DNA from: Chaetoderma sp. LZ-2023a
Lineage: Eukaryota; Mollusca; Caudofoveata; Chaetodermatida; Chaetodermatidae
NCBI GenBank assembly: GCA_034401795.1
Contig: CM067370.1
Coordinates: 101,254,164 to 101,318,163 of the forward strand
Direction of reading: 5' to 3'
DNA: 64,000 bases
Part shown: positions 9,914 to 19,852 of the stretch, piece after piece
Layout of the letters: every line of letters starts with the position of its first letter
Numbering within the stretch: the stretch's first letter is position 1
The notes under the pieces: generated by a model
The model's input: only the letters and a program-made list of their open reading frames with translations
Told to the model about the DNA's origin: nothing
The model's database searches: none
Position numbers and translations under genes: made by a program

Positions 9914-10094
9914 CGGTTTAATGGTCAAGATTGGGAAAGAAAATCAGAATATGTTTGATCAATGTCATCTTGCTAATTTACCACTGGAATGACTGGCGTG
10001 GTTAAATTTGCAAAAATTCTCTTCACTTGTCACGCAAATGGACGTTGCTTAAGTACAATGCTTGAGGTTGATTTGACCATTAAAGGGTTAATGT
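9914..10094. mobile_element. TTAA/CCCTTT-type MITE copy, degenerate
   Basis: Begins ggtttaatggtcaag and ends ttgaccattaaagggttaa, with the central ...aatttaccactggaatgactgg and gttaaatttgcaaaaatt arms in between. It abuts the MITE with the captured fragment head to tail. Confidence 0.65.
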
Positions 10095-10117
10095 TAAAAA
10101 ATAAACTATTTCCCTGT

Positions 10118-10260
10118 TCAAATTAGTTTCAAAATATTCAACAGCTTACCTGTATAGTTTTCTGGAAATTGATAGTCGGTGGGTTCAGAGATCGATCGAT
10201 CCCAACACGGGCGCAGTGTGGATGAAGCTTAGCTAAAGATGGGCAGGGCATAGGTAAAAG
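10118..10260. repeat. Half copy of the second foldback repeat family
   Basis: Contains caaattagtttcaaaatat, tcaacagcttacctgtatag and the downstream companion ctggaaattgatagtc...aagatgggcagggcata. The same series follows the palindromes at 11839-11933 and, inverted, precedes those near 37290 and 38640. Only the right arm is present here. Confidence 0.6.
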
Positions 10261-10345
10261 TGGATTCCTCCATTATGTTCAAAATACTCTTACTAACAAG
10301 TTTAAATGCTTTCATATATGTACTATATTCTGTGTTTTCACTCAG

Positions 10346-10540
10346 GTGTCCAGGAAAGGTAAACGTGTGCATGATCGCATGTTTTTCCTATTCTCTGATC
10401 TTCTGCTCTATGCCAAGCCGAAATTTCTAGACAGCGATAAAAAGACATATACTTGTTCCTGTATGTTTCCTCTGCAACATTGTGCTGTAGAGCCAGTGTT
10501 TGGTACGGAGTCAAAAGAGGAAGGTGGCCGGATGTTTAGG
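10346..10540 (+). CDS. PH-domain protein, exon with N-terminal part of the PH domain
   Basis: Acceptor ...tgttttcactcag precedes and donor gtaagt follows; 195 nt, phase 0 at both ends, 65 codons. The translation KGKRVHDRMFFLFSDLLLY followed by AKPK and later GGRMFR is typical of strands 1-4 of a pleckstrin-homology domain, as found after the Dbl-homology domain in Rho exchange factors. PH domains bind phosphoinositides or proteins at membranes. The rest of the domain is in the next exon. Earlier exons are not visible, so a RhoGEF identity is an inference from the style of this PH domain, and I cannot name the orthologue. The domain is uninterrupted and the splice signals are good, so I regard it as a live gene. 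Confidence 0.75.
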
Positions 10541-11396
10541 GTAAGTTTATTTCAGGTACTTGGCAAAGTGAGCAGATTGAGCCCGTAAGTTTTGTGATTT
10601 TTATTGAGTCCTATCTGATGCAGTGGAGGGATATTGGGATTATGAGAATTCAAGATTTGATCGATCCGAACAGGGGCAAAATGTGGGTGGAGCTTAGCTA
10701 GAAGTTGGTAGGGCATAGCTAGAAGTGATTGATGTGAACCTCAAGAAAGACTCTATACAGCAATAGCTGAATGCGGTTTGCTCAAGTGAACCCAACTGCT
10801 CAATTTTTCTGGCGGTTGTCTTGTATGATGTAGTTTTCGAAAAGAATACTTTGGATGGGATTGATCCAAAATTTGTGAAATATGATTAGGTACTAATGAC
10901 GATATAAGTTTGTTCAAGGAAAGTTGAGTCATGAAAAAATATTACTACTGAACAATCAAAATTGAGCATTTGTTAACTAGTTCATGTATTTTGACAGCAA
11001 AGGTACCGGTATCTAGATTTTGCTGTCTGCTAAATGCTAATTCGAGGCATTTGAATCATATTGAAAAATCTGGTTGTTCAGACAAAGCTGATTGGTCAAT
11101 ATGTTTCGTGCCTGGTGGCCATCTTGGACTTTGGGCTATTTTTTATAAACACCTTTAAAGATCTCCAAATTGACTGGCCAACTGACATGAAACTCAAGAA
11201 AATCGTGATTAACTTCCATTCTTCTCTTAAATGGATTTTTATGGCTGGATTTTTATGAATAGTCTACAGGTATATTCTAGGTGACTGATATAGACCCTTG
11301 GAACTGTTGCTTGTTTAACATACATATTTTATTTAGCCAGTTTGTGTAGGATTTTTGCAGTATTTATAAATGCTAACATAGTGTAACTCAATTTAG

Positions 11397-11485
11397 ATCA
11401 CCTGCCAGGATGAAAGTCTGTTACTGTATGCCAATGAAGCTCGTTATGCTGAAGAATGGATAGAAACTCTTCAGATTGCAGTCAG
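11397..11485 (+). CDS. PH-domain protein, exon with C-terminal PH strand and helix
   Basis: Acceptor caatttag, donor gtaaca; 89 nt, begins in phase 0 and ends after two bases of a codon. It reads ITCQDESLLLYANEARYAEEWIETLQIAV, the last strands and the C-terminal alpha helix with the near-invariant Trp (EEWIETLQ), and completes the PH domain started at 10346. The first 43 nt and the preceding intron occur again at 9418-9811 inside a MITE. A (caa)n repeat follows directly after the exon. Confidence 0.78.
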
Positions 11486-11490
11486 GTAAC

Positions 11491-11570
11491 AGCAACACCA
11501 ACAACACCAACAACAACAACAACAACAACAATAGCAATAACAACAACAAAACAAACAATAACAAGCTCAG
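11491..11570. repeat. (CAA)n microsatellite
   Basis: Imperfect caa/aac triplets starting about 6 bp after the exon end. Its proximity to the 5' splice site is the only notable point. Confidence 0.85.
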
Positions 11571-11838
11571 CAGATGAGCACTACTACTGCCATTTTACAG
11601 TTCTTATTAATACTGTTGCTTGACTGTTTGTCATGGCACATTATCTGAACTAACTGACAGAATAATTCACCTTTCCAGAGTATCCATCTATCATCTGAGG
11701 TCATATGAATGTCATAATCAGCTAAGCGGCGTGTAGGATGACGTCATAATCATTACGTCATAAATGGTTCCAGTGCCTTTAACTCTTAATAGTCTGACAT
11801 GTTGTACAAATTGTATGTCTCTACTATTTAATAAACAT

Positions 11839-11933
11839 GCTGTTGAATATTTTGAAACTAATTTGACTGGGCGCTGTTGCTGCCATAGACAGCAACAGCA
11901 CCCAGTCAAATTAGTTTCAAAATATTCAACAGC
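11839..11933. mobile_element. Near-perfect foldback MITE (TTGAAT/ATTCAA family)
   Basis: gctgttgaatattttgaaac, then taatttgactggg(c)gctgttgctgcc, is followed after catagac... by the inverse, giving two arms of about 45 bp with a loop of a few bases. Copies with decayed arms occur at 13265, 22061, 37278, 37565, 38632, 51468, 54752 and 55270. Confidence 0.85.
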
Positions 11934-12094
11934 TTACCTGTAGAATTTTCTGGAAATTGATAGTCAGGAGGTTCAGAGATTGATCAATTCCAACATGAGC
12001 GAGGTGTGGGTGGAGCTTATATAGAGATGGGCTGGGCATAGCTAAAAAGCGAAAGGTCCATTATGTGTACCCTCATAAAGCAACCCTAATTTGT

Positions 12095-12272
12095 GAACCA
12101 TTTAAACCCCAAATTGGCCAAAAACAGTTTCTGCAGTGGTCTTTAGAAATGCCCATTTGCAGAATGAGCCAGTCATTTCAGTGGTAAATTTTCAAAAATA
12201 GTCTTCTTTTGGTCTACAAATGGATGTTTACAGTGAGAAAATCGGAATTTTCCTGAACAAATTTGAGGGTTA
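12095..12272. mobile_element. TTAA/CCCTTT-type MITE, one arm pair decayed
   Basis: Contains tctgcagtggtc...gcccatttgcag, then the right arm gccagtcatttcagtggtaa, ttttcaaaaatagtc and aatttgagggttaaag. The left inner arm is deleted, so the palindrome is lost. Confidence 0.6.
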
Positions 12273-12811
12273 AAGAGTTGAATCCAGGTCATATATATAC
12301 AAGCATTCCAAAGGATATTGATTACTCCCCATTCCAACATTTTAGTTGACTGTTACCTTTGACTGCAAAATCACTACACTTTCTGGACCCCAAGACAACC
12401 ATCCACACCAAGTTTGGTCAAGATTCATTCAGTCGGTATCATATCAGACATTTTAAACACCTTTTGAAGCTTTTTGACTTTTGACATTTTAATCCATACA
12501 TTAATACACTTATTTGGAACCCCAAGTCCATCCTCTCACCCAGGTAAATGATTGGTCATAAATACATTTCAGCAGTAAAGCTTAGAACTTAACAGTAGAC
12601 TTGTTCATCATGTTATGTTCATGAGTCACCAGGAGACACACTTGCTTTGTTTGTTCATCCACCAATCCATCTGCCTAATGTCTCTGTCTGCCTGCCTGCC
12701 TGCCTGCATGCCTGTCTGTATCAGTATCGACTATTGTTCATTGTGGAGGTGGTGATAAGTGGGAACAAAATGGGATATCCATTTGATTTTCATGTTTCAT
12801 TCTGTTGTCAG

Positions 12812-12926
12812 GAAATTCTCCAGCAATCGTCAGACATTGAGAAAACATAGCAGTAATAAGACACCATTGAGAGGTATTGCTCTGGTTAGAAAGCGACAAC
12901 TGGAGCGTAAGCATGACCCGCTTGCT
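12812..12926 (+). CDS. PH-domain protein, basic linker exon
   Basis: Acceptor ttctgttgtcag, donor gtaagt; 115 nt. Its first base completes the Arg codon left open by the previous exon, and it ends in phase 0. The translation is rich in Lys/Arg/Ser (KFSSNRQTLRKHSS ... LVRKRQLERKHDPLA), a basic segment directly after the PH domain. No domain is recognised. A basic tail may add membrane or nuclear affinity, which is a guess. Confidence 0.7.
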
Positions 12927-13264
12927 GTAAGTGTGTGTGCTGATGAGTTAGCCTTAGTGCTAGTGGCTATCCTTTATCGAAATTTAATTCCTGTCTATGT
13001 CCTAGCGTTGTTCCGATTAATCAATTTGATCGATGATTGATTGGTTTGTATGTTCAACCAACAGATGATCATAATTTCAGAAATTGATTTTGGTCGTTTA
13101 TAAATTGACTTAATATATTTTAACTGGTCAAGCTAGAAAACGAATACTTTTTGGAAAAGAACTTAAATTTAATTGTTAGAACTATATAGTATTACTCCTT
13201 AGTCTAAGACTAATTCTTTCAGCACTGAAATAGTATGTTCATTTGAAAGCAACCATACCAATAA

Positions 13265-13332
13265 CATGTTGAATATTTTGAAACTTATTTGACTGGAAGC
13301 TTCCAGTCAAATTAGTTTCAAAATGTTCAACA
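13265..13332. mobile_element. Short foldback MITE copy
   Basis: tgttgaatattttgaaac..atttgactggaagc|ttccagtcaaattagtttcaaaatgttcaaca. A member of the 11839 family with the inner stem deleted. Confidence 0.75.
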
Positions 13333-13670
13333 GATTATTTCTTAAATTATTAAGAATCTGTCATACCTGCGACTTTATTTGAAAAGGATAGTTATCCTTG
13401 AACATGCTATAATTACTGCATTCAAAATGGGTAAAAAATGAGAACCAGTTATGATCGATCATTAATTGATCATCGTTTAGTATAATAAGACCAAACATCG
13501 ATCACAAAAATAGAACCAATTCCCAACACTACTATGTCCAGTGATAGTATTGGTTATGATCTAAAAAAAAACACAGAAAAAAAGGAGCTTTTAAAATGGG
13601 AATAAAGGGATGGTGAGGGTCTGCAAAACACATGTTTATTATAAAGTTTATTATAAAAGGATTTCAGAAG

Positions 13671-13671
<1 letters not shown>

Positions 13672-13718
<47 letters not shown>
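13672..13718. repeat. (AAT)n microsatellite
   Basis: About 15 uninterrupted taa/aat triplets in the intron. Confidence 0.95.
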
Positions 13719-13719
<1 letters not shown>

Positions 13720-14142
13720 GTTATATATGAAGTAGGAAGATGTGCATTGCTTTTTTGTTATATTTGTTGTCCAGATATGTTGTTGACATGAGATATACGG
13801 TCTAAAGAAGCATGACTCATTTGGCTGTGTATCTCTGTGCTGTGGGTTCATTTAATGATGAGGTGTCTATTCGTAGCTTCTCTCATATCCTCTGTGCGAT
13901 TTACATTTCAGTGAAATCTGTCCATATATTCATCAGAGTCATCACACTTGAAACTCTTAAATTTATCAAAGGTCTGATTTCCACGTTATTAGTCTAGAAA
14001 GCCTGCATGGCTTTGCAGCAAAGCTGATATAAATCAACAATGGCAATGCCTAATGTAAATCTGTCCATATTTGTCAGAGCTGTCTTAATTTAACTGAACA
14101 ATAGCCATGTTAGTCTTGATAAGATAAAAAAGATTAGAGGTG

Positions 14143-14272
14143 GTACGTTTTGTAAACTAACTTTGTTTCTTTTGACAAGCTTTGGCACATAAATGTGCCT
14201 TATCAGACCTGATGAAGCACATTTATGTGCGACGGTTTGTCAGATTAAATAAAGTTAGACTACAAAAGGTAC
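14143..14272. mobile_element. Foldback element of a distinct family
   Basis: gtacgttttgtaaactaact...ttgacaagctttggcacataaatgtgcctt is followed, across about 13 bp, by aagcacatttatgtgcgac...gtttgtcagatt...aaagttagactacaaaaggtac. The imperfect arms are about 58 bp. Only one copy was seen in this window. Confidence 0.7.
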
Positions 14273-14393
14273 GACTTCTAATTGTTTTTGCCTAAATTTA
14301 AATTCATTAGAAACTTGGTTTGGGCATGATTGTTTTAAAACCTCTGTGTCTGGCATGTCAGGGTGCATCATTATTATTATATGTCCTGTTCAG

Positions 14394-14606
14394 GAGAGGC
14401 GCAGTCAGACGCTCAGATCAGCAGAGAGTAAGCAGTGTCATTTCAAATCACCGTGTATCAAAGACAGTCTTCATCCGATGAGACGACAACTTAACCGAAT
14501 GTCTGACCTGAATGGCAGTGGTTGCTTAAGTCCCAGGAAACAATCAAAGTTAAACAAAGACCCAGAGATTGACACAGTTTTACAAGCGGAAATAGAACTG
14601 ATGGAG
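14394..14606 (+). CDS. PH-domain protein, polar exon
   Basis: Acceptor ttattatatgtcctgttcag, donor gtacat; 213 nt, phase 0 to phase 0, 71 codons. The translation is Ser/Arg/Lys rich (RRSQTLRSAESKQC ... PMRRQLNRMSDLNGSG ... EIDTVLQAEIELME), looks disordered apart from a short acidic helix at the end, and has no named domain. The donor is weaker than its neighbours, and MITE sequence begins at about 14611, only 4 bp into the intron. DIRS copy A begins 77 bp downstream. Confidence 0.68.
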
Positions 14607-14610
14607 GTAC

Positions 14611-14683
14611 ATGGTCAAAATTGTTCAACAAAATAATATAGTTTTGCCTAATAAATGTCCATTTGCAGGCCAAGAGAAGCCTA
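14611..14683. mobile_element. Left half of a MITE split by DIRS copy A
   Basis: atggtcaaaattgttcaaca ... aatgtccatttgcaggccaag...agcctattt is the left arm of the TTAA/CCCTTT MITE family. The remainder continues at 21617 after element A. It starts next to the splice donor of the preceding exon. Confidence 0.7.
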
Positions 14684-14686
14684 TTT

Positions 14687-14876
14687 CACTTCAAGAGTAT
14701 ACTTACCTCCCTAATACTTTTGATATTGCTAAATATTGGCTTTCACTCAATAAACACTCAGATTTAAAACAGTTAGGTGCCCCTACTGGGCAGGGAGTCA
14801 GAGCGTAGTCTGGCGGATGCCAGCCCCACCACCGCGCATGCGCAGACTAGCACTTCCTCTTTGCTAGATTATTGGC
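14687..14876 (+). repeat. Left inverted terminal repeat of DIRS copy A
   Basis: Inverse of 21398-21573 from atacttacctccctaatact inward, ending at attattggc. The outermost 15 bp (cacttcaagagt...) are not shared with the right end; the right end has its own extension of about 40 bp. Such unequal ends are characteristic of DIRS elements. Confidence 0.88.
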
Positions 14877-14969
14877 AGAGAGAACACACATGTCTTTTTG
14901 TGCAATAGCTTTTTCCTACTCTTAAACTGTTTAAGTGGTGTTATTTTGGAGTGATAGTATCTGATTTGG

Positions 14970-17721
14970 ATGGCAGGAAGGAACACTTCGCCAAAGGAGG
15001 ACTTAGGACCTTTAAATCAGGTGACTTCTAGTAAAATTAGCGAGTTTTCTTCCCGGTGTATTGTGTTTCCGGGACTCGCGTTTACCGTGATAAGCGCCTT
15101 GGTTAGTTGGTTTATGTCAACTCGGTGCTACCTAAGGCTAATTTCTCTTTCTGTTTATGTCCACAGGTCTGTATGACGCTAGGTGGTGACATCACAGCAG
15201 CAGAGAGTTAGTTTTCTCTCCACCATGGTTCCATTTCCTACTAACACTGTTAGGTATCTAACCAAATGAAAAATTATGTCCAGTGAGTTGGAGGCCTAGT
15301 ATAAAGGTCTTCTCACTTTGCCCTCTTGATCCAATTCCTTCCCCATGAGGTGGAGAGAGTTAAGAGGCGTGCAGATGGTGGAGTTCTCCGGTTCATTACG
15401 TTGGATGGTTTGTCTATACAAAGTGTCAGGTATCTAGTTATTGATAATGTGGTGATGTTAATTATAGTAAACAAACAAAGGGAGATAATTAACATTTTTG
15501 CCAGAAAAGAGTTATCTATATGTATCTGATGGTTGTGTAGTCGACTTATCCATTCAGCATACAATTCGTCCTTGCACTTGGATGTTTTGTTGGGATCGAA
15601 TTTTTCCTGTCACGGGATTAATGACGTCATAATCAGCCTGGCTATGTATTTATCAGCAATTCAAGTCGCTATGCTGGTTTCTGATGTATATTGATCTTTA
15701 TGATCGTTTTCCTTCTCTTTGAGTTGGTTTGAGTCTCTAAGCTTAACTAGTTTGCTCATACTCCTTGTCCTTTGCCCTGTTTCAGGGACCTGGTTGCGCG
15801 TCCTGTGGACGTTTTCTACATGAAAAGTTCTGGCCTCATCTGTGCTATCAATGTAGCCCTTGTGGTCCCTTGGTTAATTGTGACATATGTAAGCACTGGG
15901 GGGGCGAGTTAATGTCCGAATTCTTGTGCTGCTTACAGGCGACGGACAAGGTGGTAGAGGAGGAGAAGAAGAAGAAGCGGAAACGAGAGGTTGTAAGTAG
16001 GAAGGGTAAGGGGAAGGTCTCGTCCGCGGTGGATATGGAGGCCTTCCGGACCGAGATGTTGGGAGAGATGAAGAGGACAATAAAGGATTTGGTTCCAGGG
16101 TTGCTTCGTGGCATGCTTCCTGGACCAAATCCTTTACTGTCCTCATCATCGGCTTCGGAGCAGGTAATCCCCGCCTCTGGATCGGTTTTCCTTAGACCGC
16201 TTCCGTTGTTCGACGATTCAGAGGTGGCCCCATTAGAGGGGGCGTTCCACGACCCTGGCAGCAGGCTTATTGCCGCGCCGAGAGGGGACCGTGGACGGTT
16301 GTCGCTGGAACCCGCGGGCTGCTTATCAGTCCAGGGGTATCCGCACGCCGCGGTGGCCAGTACCTCCTATGGCACCGTTCCTGGTCAGCCCGGGTTAGCT
16401 CTCTTTGCTGACCCGGGGTCTAATCTTTCTGACCAGGGTGATGAGGATTACCTGCTAGGGTCGCCGTCTGACGACGTGGACATGGATGAAGAAGTTTGTG
16501 CACCCCTCGCGGGGAATACAGGCGGCTTCTTCCACGGTTTTACTCACCCTGGAGTAAAGTCCGCGGCTCAGGTGGTGGCCCAGGGCGCTGCTGATGGCCA
16601 GCGGTACCGCATACCTCGGCTTGCCGAGGGTGTTGCTGGTGCTGGCCGGGCCCGTGGTGGGGCGGTATATACCCCGCGCTCTGCCACGGTGCCTGCTCCT
16701 GGTCAAACCAGTGATATTGTCATGCCGGTGCTATCAGGCCCGCATGTTTTCCCTGGCTTGCCAGGTGTATCAGCGTACCCGCCGTCAAGCTCTGCTGCTT
16801 GCGCTCAGGAGGAAGACGAAGGTCCCCGTCTTGTAGAGCGCTCGCAGTTAGCCACGGAGGAGGATTGGTCTGACGCTTGCCAGTGGTTGGTGAGCGTTAG
16901 GCCTGATCTGCCCGTGGAGCAGTCGCCTAGCCAGCGTGACCACAGGCTAACGCTATGCCTTCTCTGCCGCTGGCGGAGCATGTCGTTGACATGTTCAAGG
17001 CGGCGGAGTCGTCCATTAACTCGAGTGGACGTCTCGCGAAGGCCCCTCGCGAGGTGGCCAGGCGTTGTCGCATCGTGCCCCTGGATTACCAGCGGTACGG
17101 TGTGGTACCCAAGCCCAGCGTGGATGACCGCGCGGCTTTGGGTGAGGATGCGCGGCCAGGCTCCCGTTCTGACACGGGGGTCTTGTGCTCGAACGCGTTG
17201 CGTTCGGCGAATACCGCGTTGCGTGATGCGGAGGAGAGTGGGAGGGCTTCGATTGCCGCTCTGTCCCACGTCTCCCAGCTGTTACAGGGGGTAGTAACGG
17301 CATCCGCATCGCGCCAGCCAAGCCCGGTCACGGTCCAGCGAGCCATCCAGGATGGTATTAACCTGGCGCTGGACTGTATGACTCGGGCGGTGACCAGGAG
17401 TGTCCGGGCAAGACGCACGTTTGCCCTGGACAATCTGTGCCCGTCTCAGGACCTGTACTGCGCGAGCAGTTTGAGGTGCTGCGTCGTGCTAACGTTCGCG
17501 CCGCGGCCCCTGCGTATCGTCCCCTGCAGGCTCGAGGTGGTGCTGGCCAAGTCAGAGGCCAGCCACCGTCGCAGCGTCGGCCTCGGCCGCGTGCGATTCG
17601 GCCAGCAGCGAGGGGGGCGCAGGTTCCTCAGGCGCCGTCAGCCAGGCAGCCGCCCGCGCACCAAGGTGCGCGTGGGGCGGGGCGGGGCGCGCGAGGATCT
17701 GGGCGTGGTTATCGGTCCTGA
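14970..17721 (+). pseudogene. Gag-like protein of DIRS copy A, broken by two deletions
   Basis: Proposed exon 1 is 14970-15020 (17 codons), intron 15021-15785 (gtgact ... ctgtttcag), exon 2 from 15786. Exon 2 opens with the cysteine array C-x2-C-x12-C-x2-C-x2-C-x5-C-x2-C, then a Lys-rich helix and long Pro/Gly/Ala-rich regions. Relative to copy B, a net 25 bp is missing near 16938 and 103 bp after 17458, each shifting the frame. The middle of gag is thereby fused to the RT frame, open from 16955, and the RG-rich tail lies in a third frame ending at 17721. Not functional as a full Gag. Confidence 0.8.
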
Positions 17722-17758
17722 CAGGACGCTTACCGCGGTAAGAACCACTCCGGTGTGT

Positions 17759-19852
17759 ATGGCGACGGAGACAGTGTCGCTCTTGCATGCCTTGTGTCCA
17801 CCGCGGTCCCTAGGTGGACCGGTGGGAGGCCGGCTAGCCGACCACATGCAAGAGTGGGAACGGTTAACTCAGGACCGTTTAGTCTTGCGATGGCTTTCCG
17901 TCGGGTATCATCCAGAGTGGATGACAGGCCCGCCGTCGCGACTGTCTCTAGTGCCAGTCTGGACTCCCATTCCAAGAGAGCCAGAGCAAAGGTTGTGTAT
18001 CGAGGAGGAGATAAATTCCCTCGTACAAAAAGGAGCTATTCAGCCGGCACAGAGGTGTCCGGGCTTCTATTCAACCCTGTTCTTAGTAACAAAACGCACC
18101 GGAGGGTGGAGACCGATTCTCAACCTCAAGCCATTGAACAAGTTCATCGAGACGCCCAGTTTCAAGATGGAAACGGTGCGCTCGGTGTTGGCGGGGTTGG
18201 AGAGGGGGATGTGGACGGCGTCGATAGATTTGAAGGACGCTTATTTCCACATCCCCATCCACGGGAGTTTCTGTCGCTTCCTGAGATTTGCATTCCAGGG
18301 CAGACAGTGGGAATTCAGGGTGTTGCCCTTCGGAATTTCCACGGCTCCTCGGGTCTTCACCCGTGTGGTTCTTGCGATCACAGCATACCTCCGCAGGAGA
18401 AGCATAGCAGTCCACACGTACATAGACGACTGGCTGTTGAAAGCGCACACCCGGGAAAGTTTGTCGGCCAATCTGGAGATTGTTTTGAAAACTCTCACAG
18501 ACTTAGGCTGGATGATCAATTTCCCAAAATCAGAGCTGACTCCATCCCAGAAGTTTGTTTACCTGGGGATGTTCTTCGATCTAGAGACAGGATATGTTTA
18601 TCCTACTCAGGAGAGAGTTCAGAAACTCATCTCATTAATTCAGTCAGTGTGCGACAGTCGTCATGTCCTGGCACGGGTTTACTTGAGAATGCTGGGGTTG
18701 ATGGTTTCATTGGAACCAGTCATTCCTCAGGCCGCCTTGCGCAGGCGGCCGATCCAGTTATTTCTCATGACACAATGGACCCAGAGTACAGGTTCGCTGG
18801 ACTCGAATGTGTCAGTGTTGGCGCCTCTCATTCACCACCTGCAATGGTGGTTGAATACAGAGAATCTCTTGCCGGGGGTTTTGCTAACCCCTCCCCACCC
18901 TCAGGTGACTGTGTATACAGATGCATCGATGGAGGGCTGGGGAGCTTGCCTGGAAGAGTACACGATATCAGGGCTTTGGAATCTGGAACAGTCAAAGGAA
19001 CATATAAATCTACTGGAGCTAAAAGCAGTAGTCCTGGGCCTGGAACATTTCTTACAGAAAGTTCAGGGCAAGATTGTTCTTATTCGTTCAGACAACTCAA
19101 CAGTTGTGACTTACATAAACCGCCAGGGCGGAACGAAGTCGCCCAGTCTCTGTATGATGACATGGAAACTGCTTTGTTGGTGTCTGGATCACCAGATTAC
19201 CTTGAAAGCAGTTCATATTCCGGGAAGGTTAAACCTGCTAGCAGACTCATTGAGCCGAAGGATGAGTGTTTTACCCACGGAATGGCAACTAAATCAATGT
19301 GTGGCGGATCGTCTGTTCGACCATTGGGGGAAACCCAACATCGATTTGTTCGCAACAAAGAAGAATGCGAAGATGACGACGTACGTCTCTCCGATTCCGG
19401 ATCCAAGCGCTTTCGCAACAGATGCGTTAGCTATCAGCTGGGGGAGAATGTATGCATACGCATTCCCTCCAGCAATCCTGATTCCAAAAATTCTTCAGAA
19501 AATCAGACAAGAGGAATGCCAAGTGCTTCTGATCGCCCCGGATTGGCCAAGCCGATCATGGTATACGGATCTGCTGGACCTTCTGGTCTGCAATCCGGTT
19601 CCTCTGCCTCTGATGGACGATATTATCTTCCAGGGCAAGGCCCTTCACAACAATCCGTCAATGTTCAGATTGACTGCGTGGATGTTGTCAAGGAATCTAG
19701 AATTAAGGAGGGCTTTTCTGAGCAAGCAGCCATGTTTATGGCCAAAGCCAGGAGGGGGTCAACCTCCAGAGCATATAATTATAAAATCAACAGATTTGCA
19801 GAATGGTGCTCAAAAAGATGTATTGATCCAATGGATTCATCTATTCAAGTAG
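17759..19852 (+). CDS. RT-RNase H-methyltransferase-like polyprotein of DIRS copy A, intact
   Basis: The frame is open from 16955, but the natural start by comparison with B is probably the ATG at 17759, after the gag end. RT: GGWRPILNLKPLNKFI, ASIDLKDAYFHIPI, VLPFGISTAPRVFT and the catalytic HTYIDDWLLK. RNase H: VTVYTDASMEGWGACLE, E in LLELKAVVLGLEHF, IRSDNSTVVTYINR, VHIPGRLNLLADSLSRR. The tail NIDLFATKKNAKMTTYVSP ... YAFPPAILIPKILQKIR ... LLIAPDWPSRSWYTDLL resembles phage Dam-type adenine methyltransferases, with FPP where NPPY would stand, so activity is doubtful. The YR frame overlaps its last 295 nt. No stops or shifts seen. Confidence 0.9.
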   Translation: MATETVSLLHALCPPRSLGGPVGGRLADHMQEWERLTQDRLVLRWLSVGYHPEWMTGPPSRLSLVPVWTPIPREPEQRLCIEEEINSLVQKGAIQPAQRCPGFYSTLFLVTKRTGGWRPILNLKPLNKFIETPSFKMETVRSVLAGLERGMWTASIDLKDAYFHIPIHGSFCRFLRFAFQGRQWEFRVLPFGISTAPRVFTRVVLAITAYLRRRSIAVHTYIDDWLLKAHTRESLSANLEIVLKTLTDLGWMINFPKSELTPSQKFVYLGMFFDLETGYVYPTQERVQKLISLIQSVCDSRHVLARVYLRMLGLMVSLEPVIPQAALRRRPIQLFLMTQWTQSTGSLDSNVSVLAPLIHHLQWWLNTENLLPGVLLTPPHPQVTVYTDASMEGWGACLEEYTISGLWNLEQSKEHINLLELKAVVLGLEHFLQKVQGKIVLIRSDNSTVVTYINRQGGTKSPSLCMMTWKLLCWCLDHQITLKAVHIPGRLNLLADSLSRRMSVLPTEWQLNQCVADRLFDHWGKPNIDLFATKKNAKMTTYVSPIPDPSAFATDALAISWGRMYAYAFPPAILIPKILQKIRQEECQVLLIAPDWPSRSWYTDLLDLLVCNPVPLPLMDDIIFQGKALHNNPSMFRLTAWMLSRNLELRRAFLSKQPCLWPKPGGGQPPEHIIIKSTDLQNGAQKDVLIQWIHLFK

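Noticed and set aside
13651-13851. ORF with a poly-Ile stretch
   Set aside because: It is the (AAT)n microsatellite read in one frame.
16805-17433. Long minus-strand ORFs over DIRS gag (copies A and B)
   Set aside because: GC-rich shadow frames, Arg/Pro-rich, absent in element C at the equivalent place.
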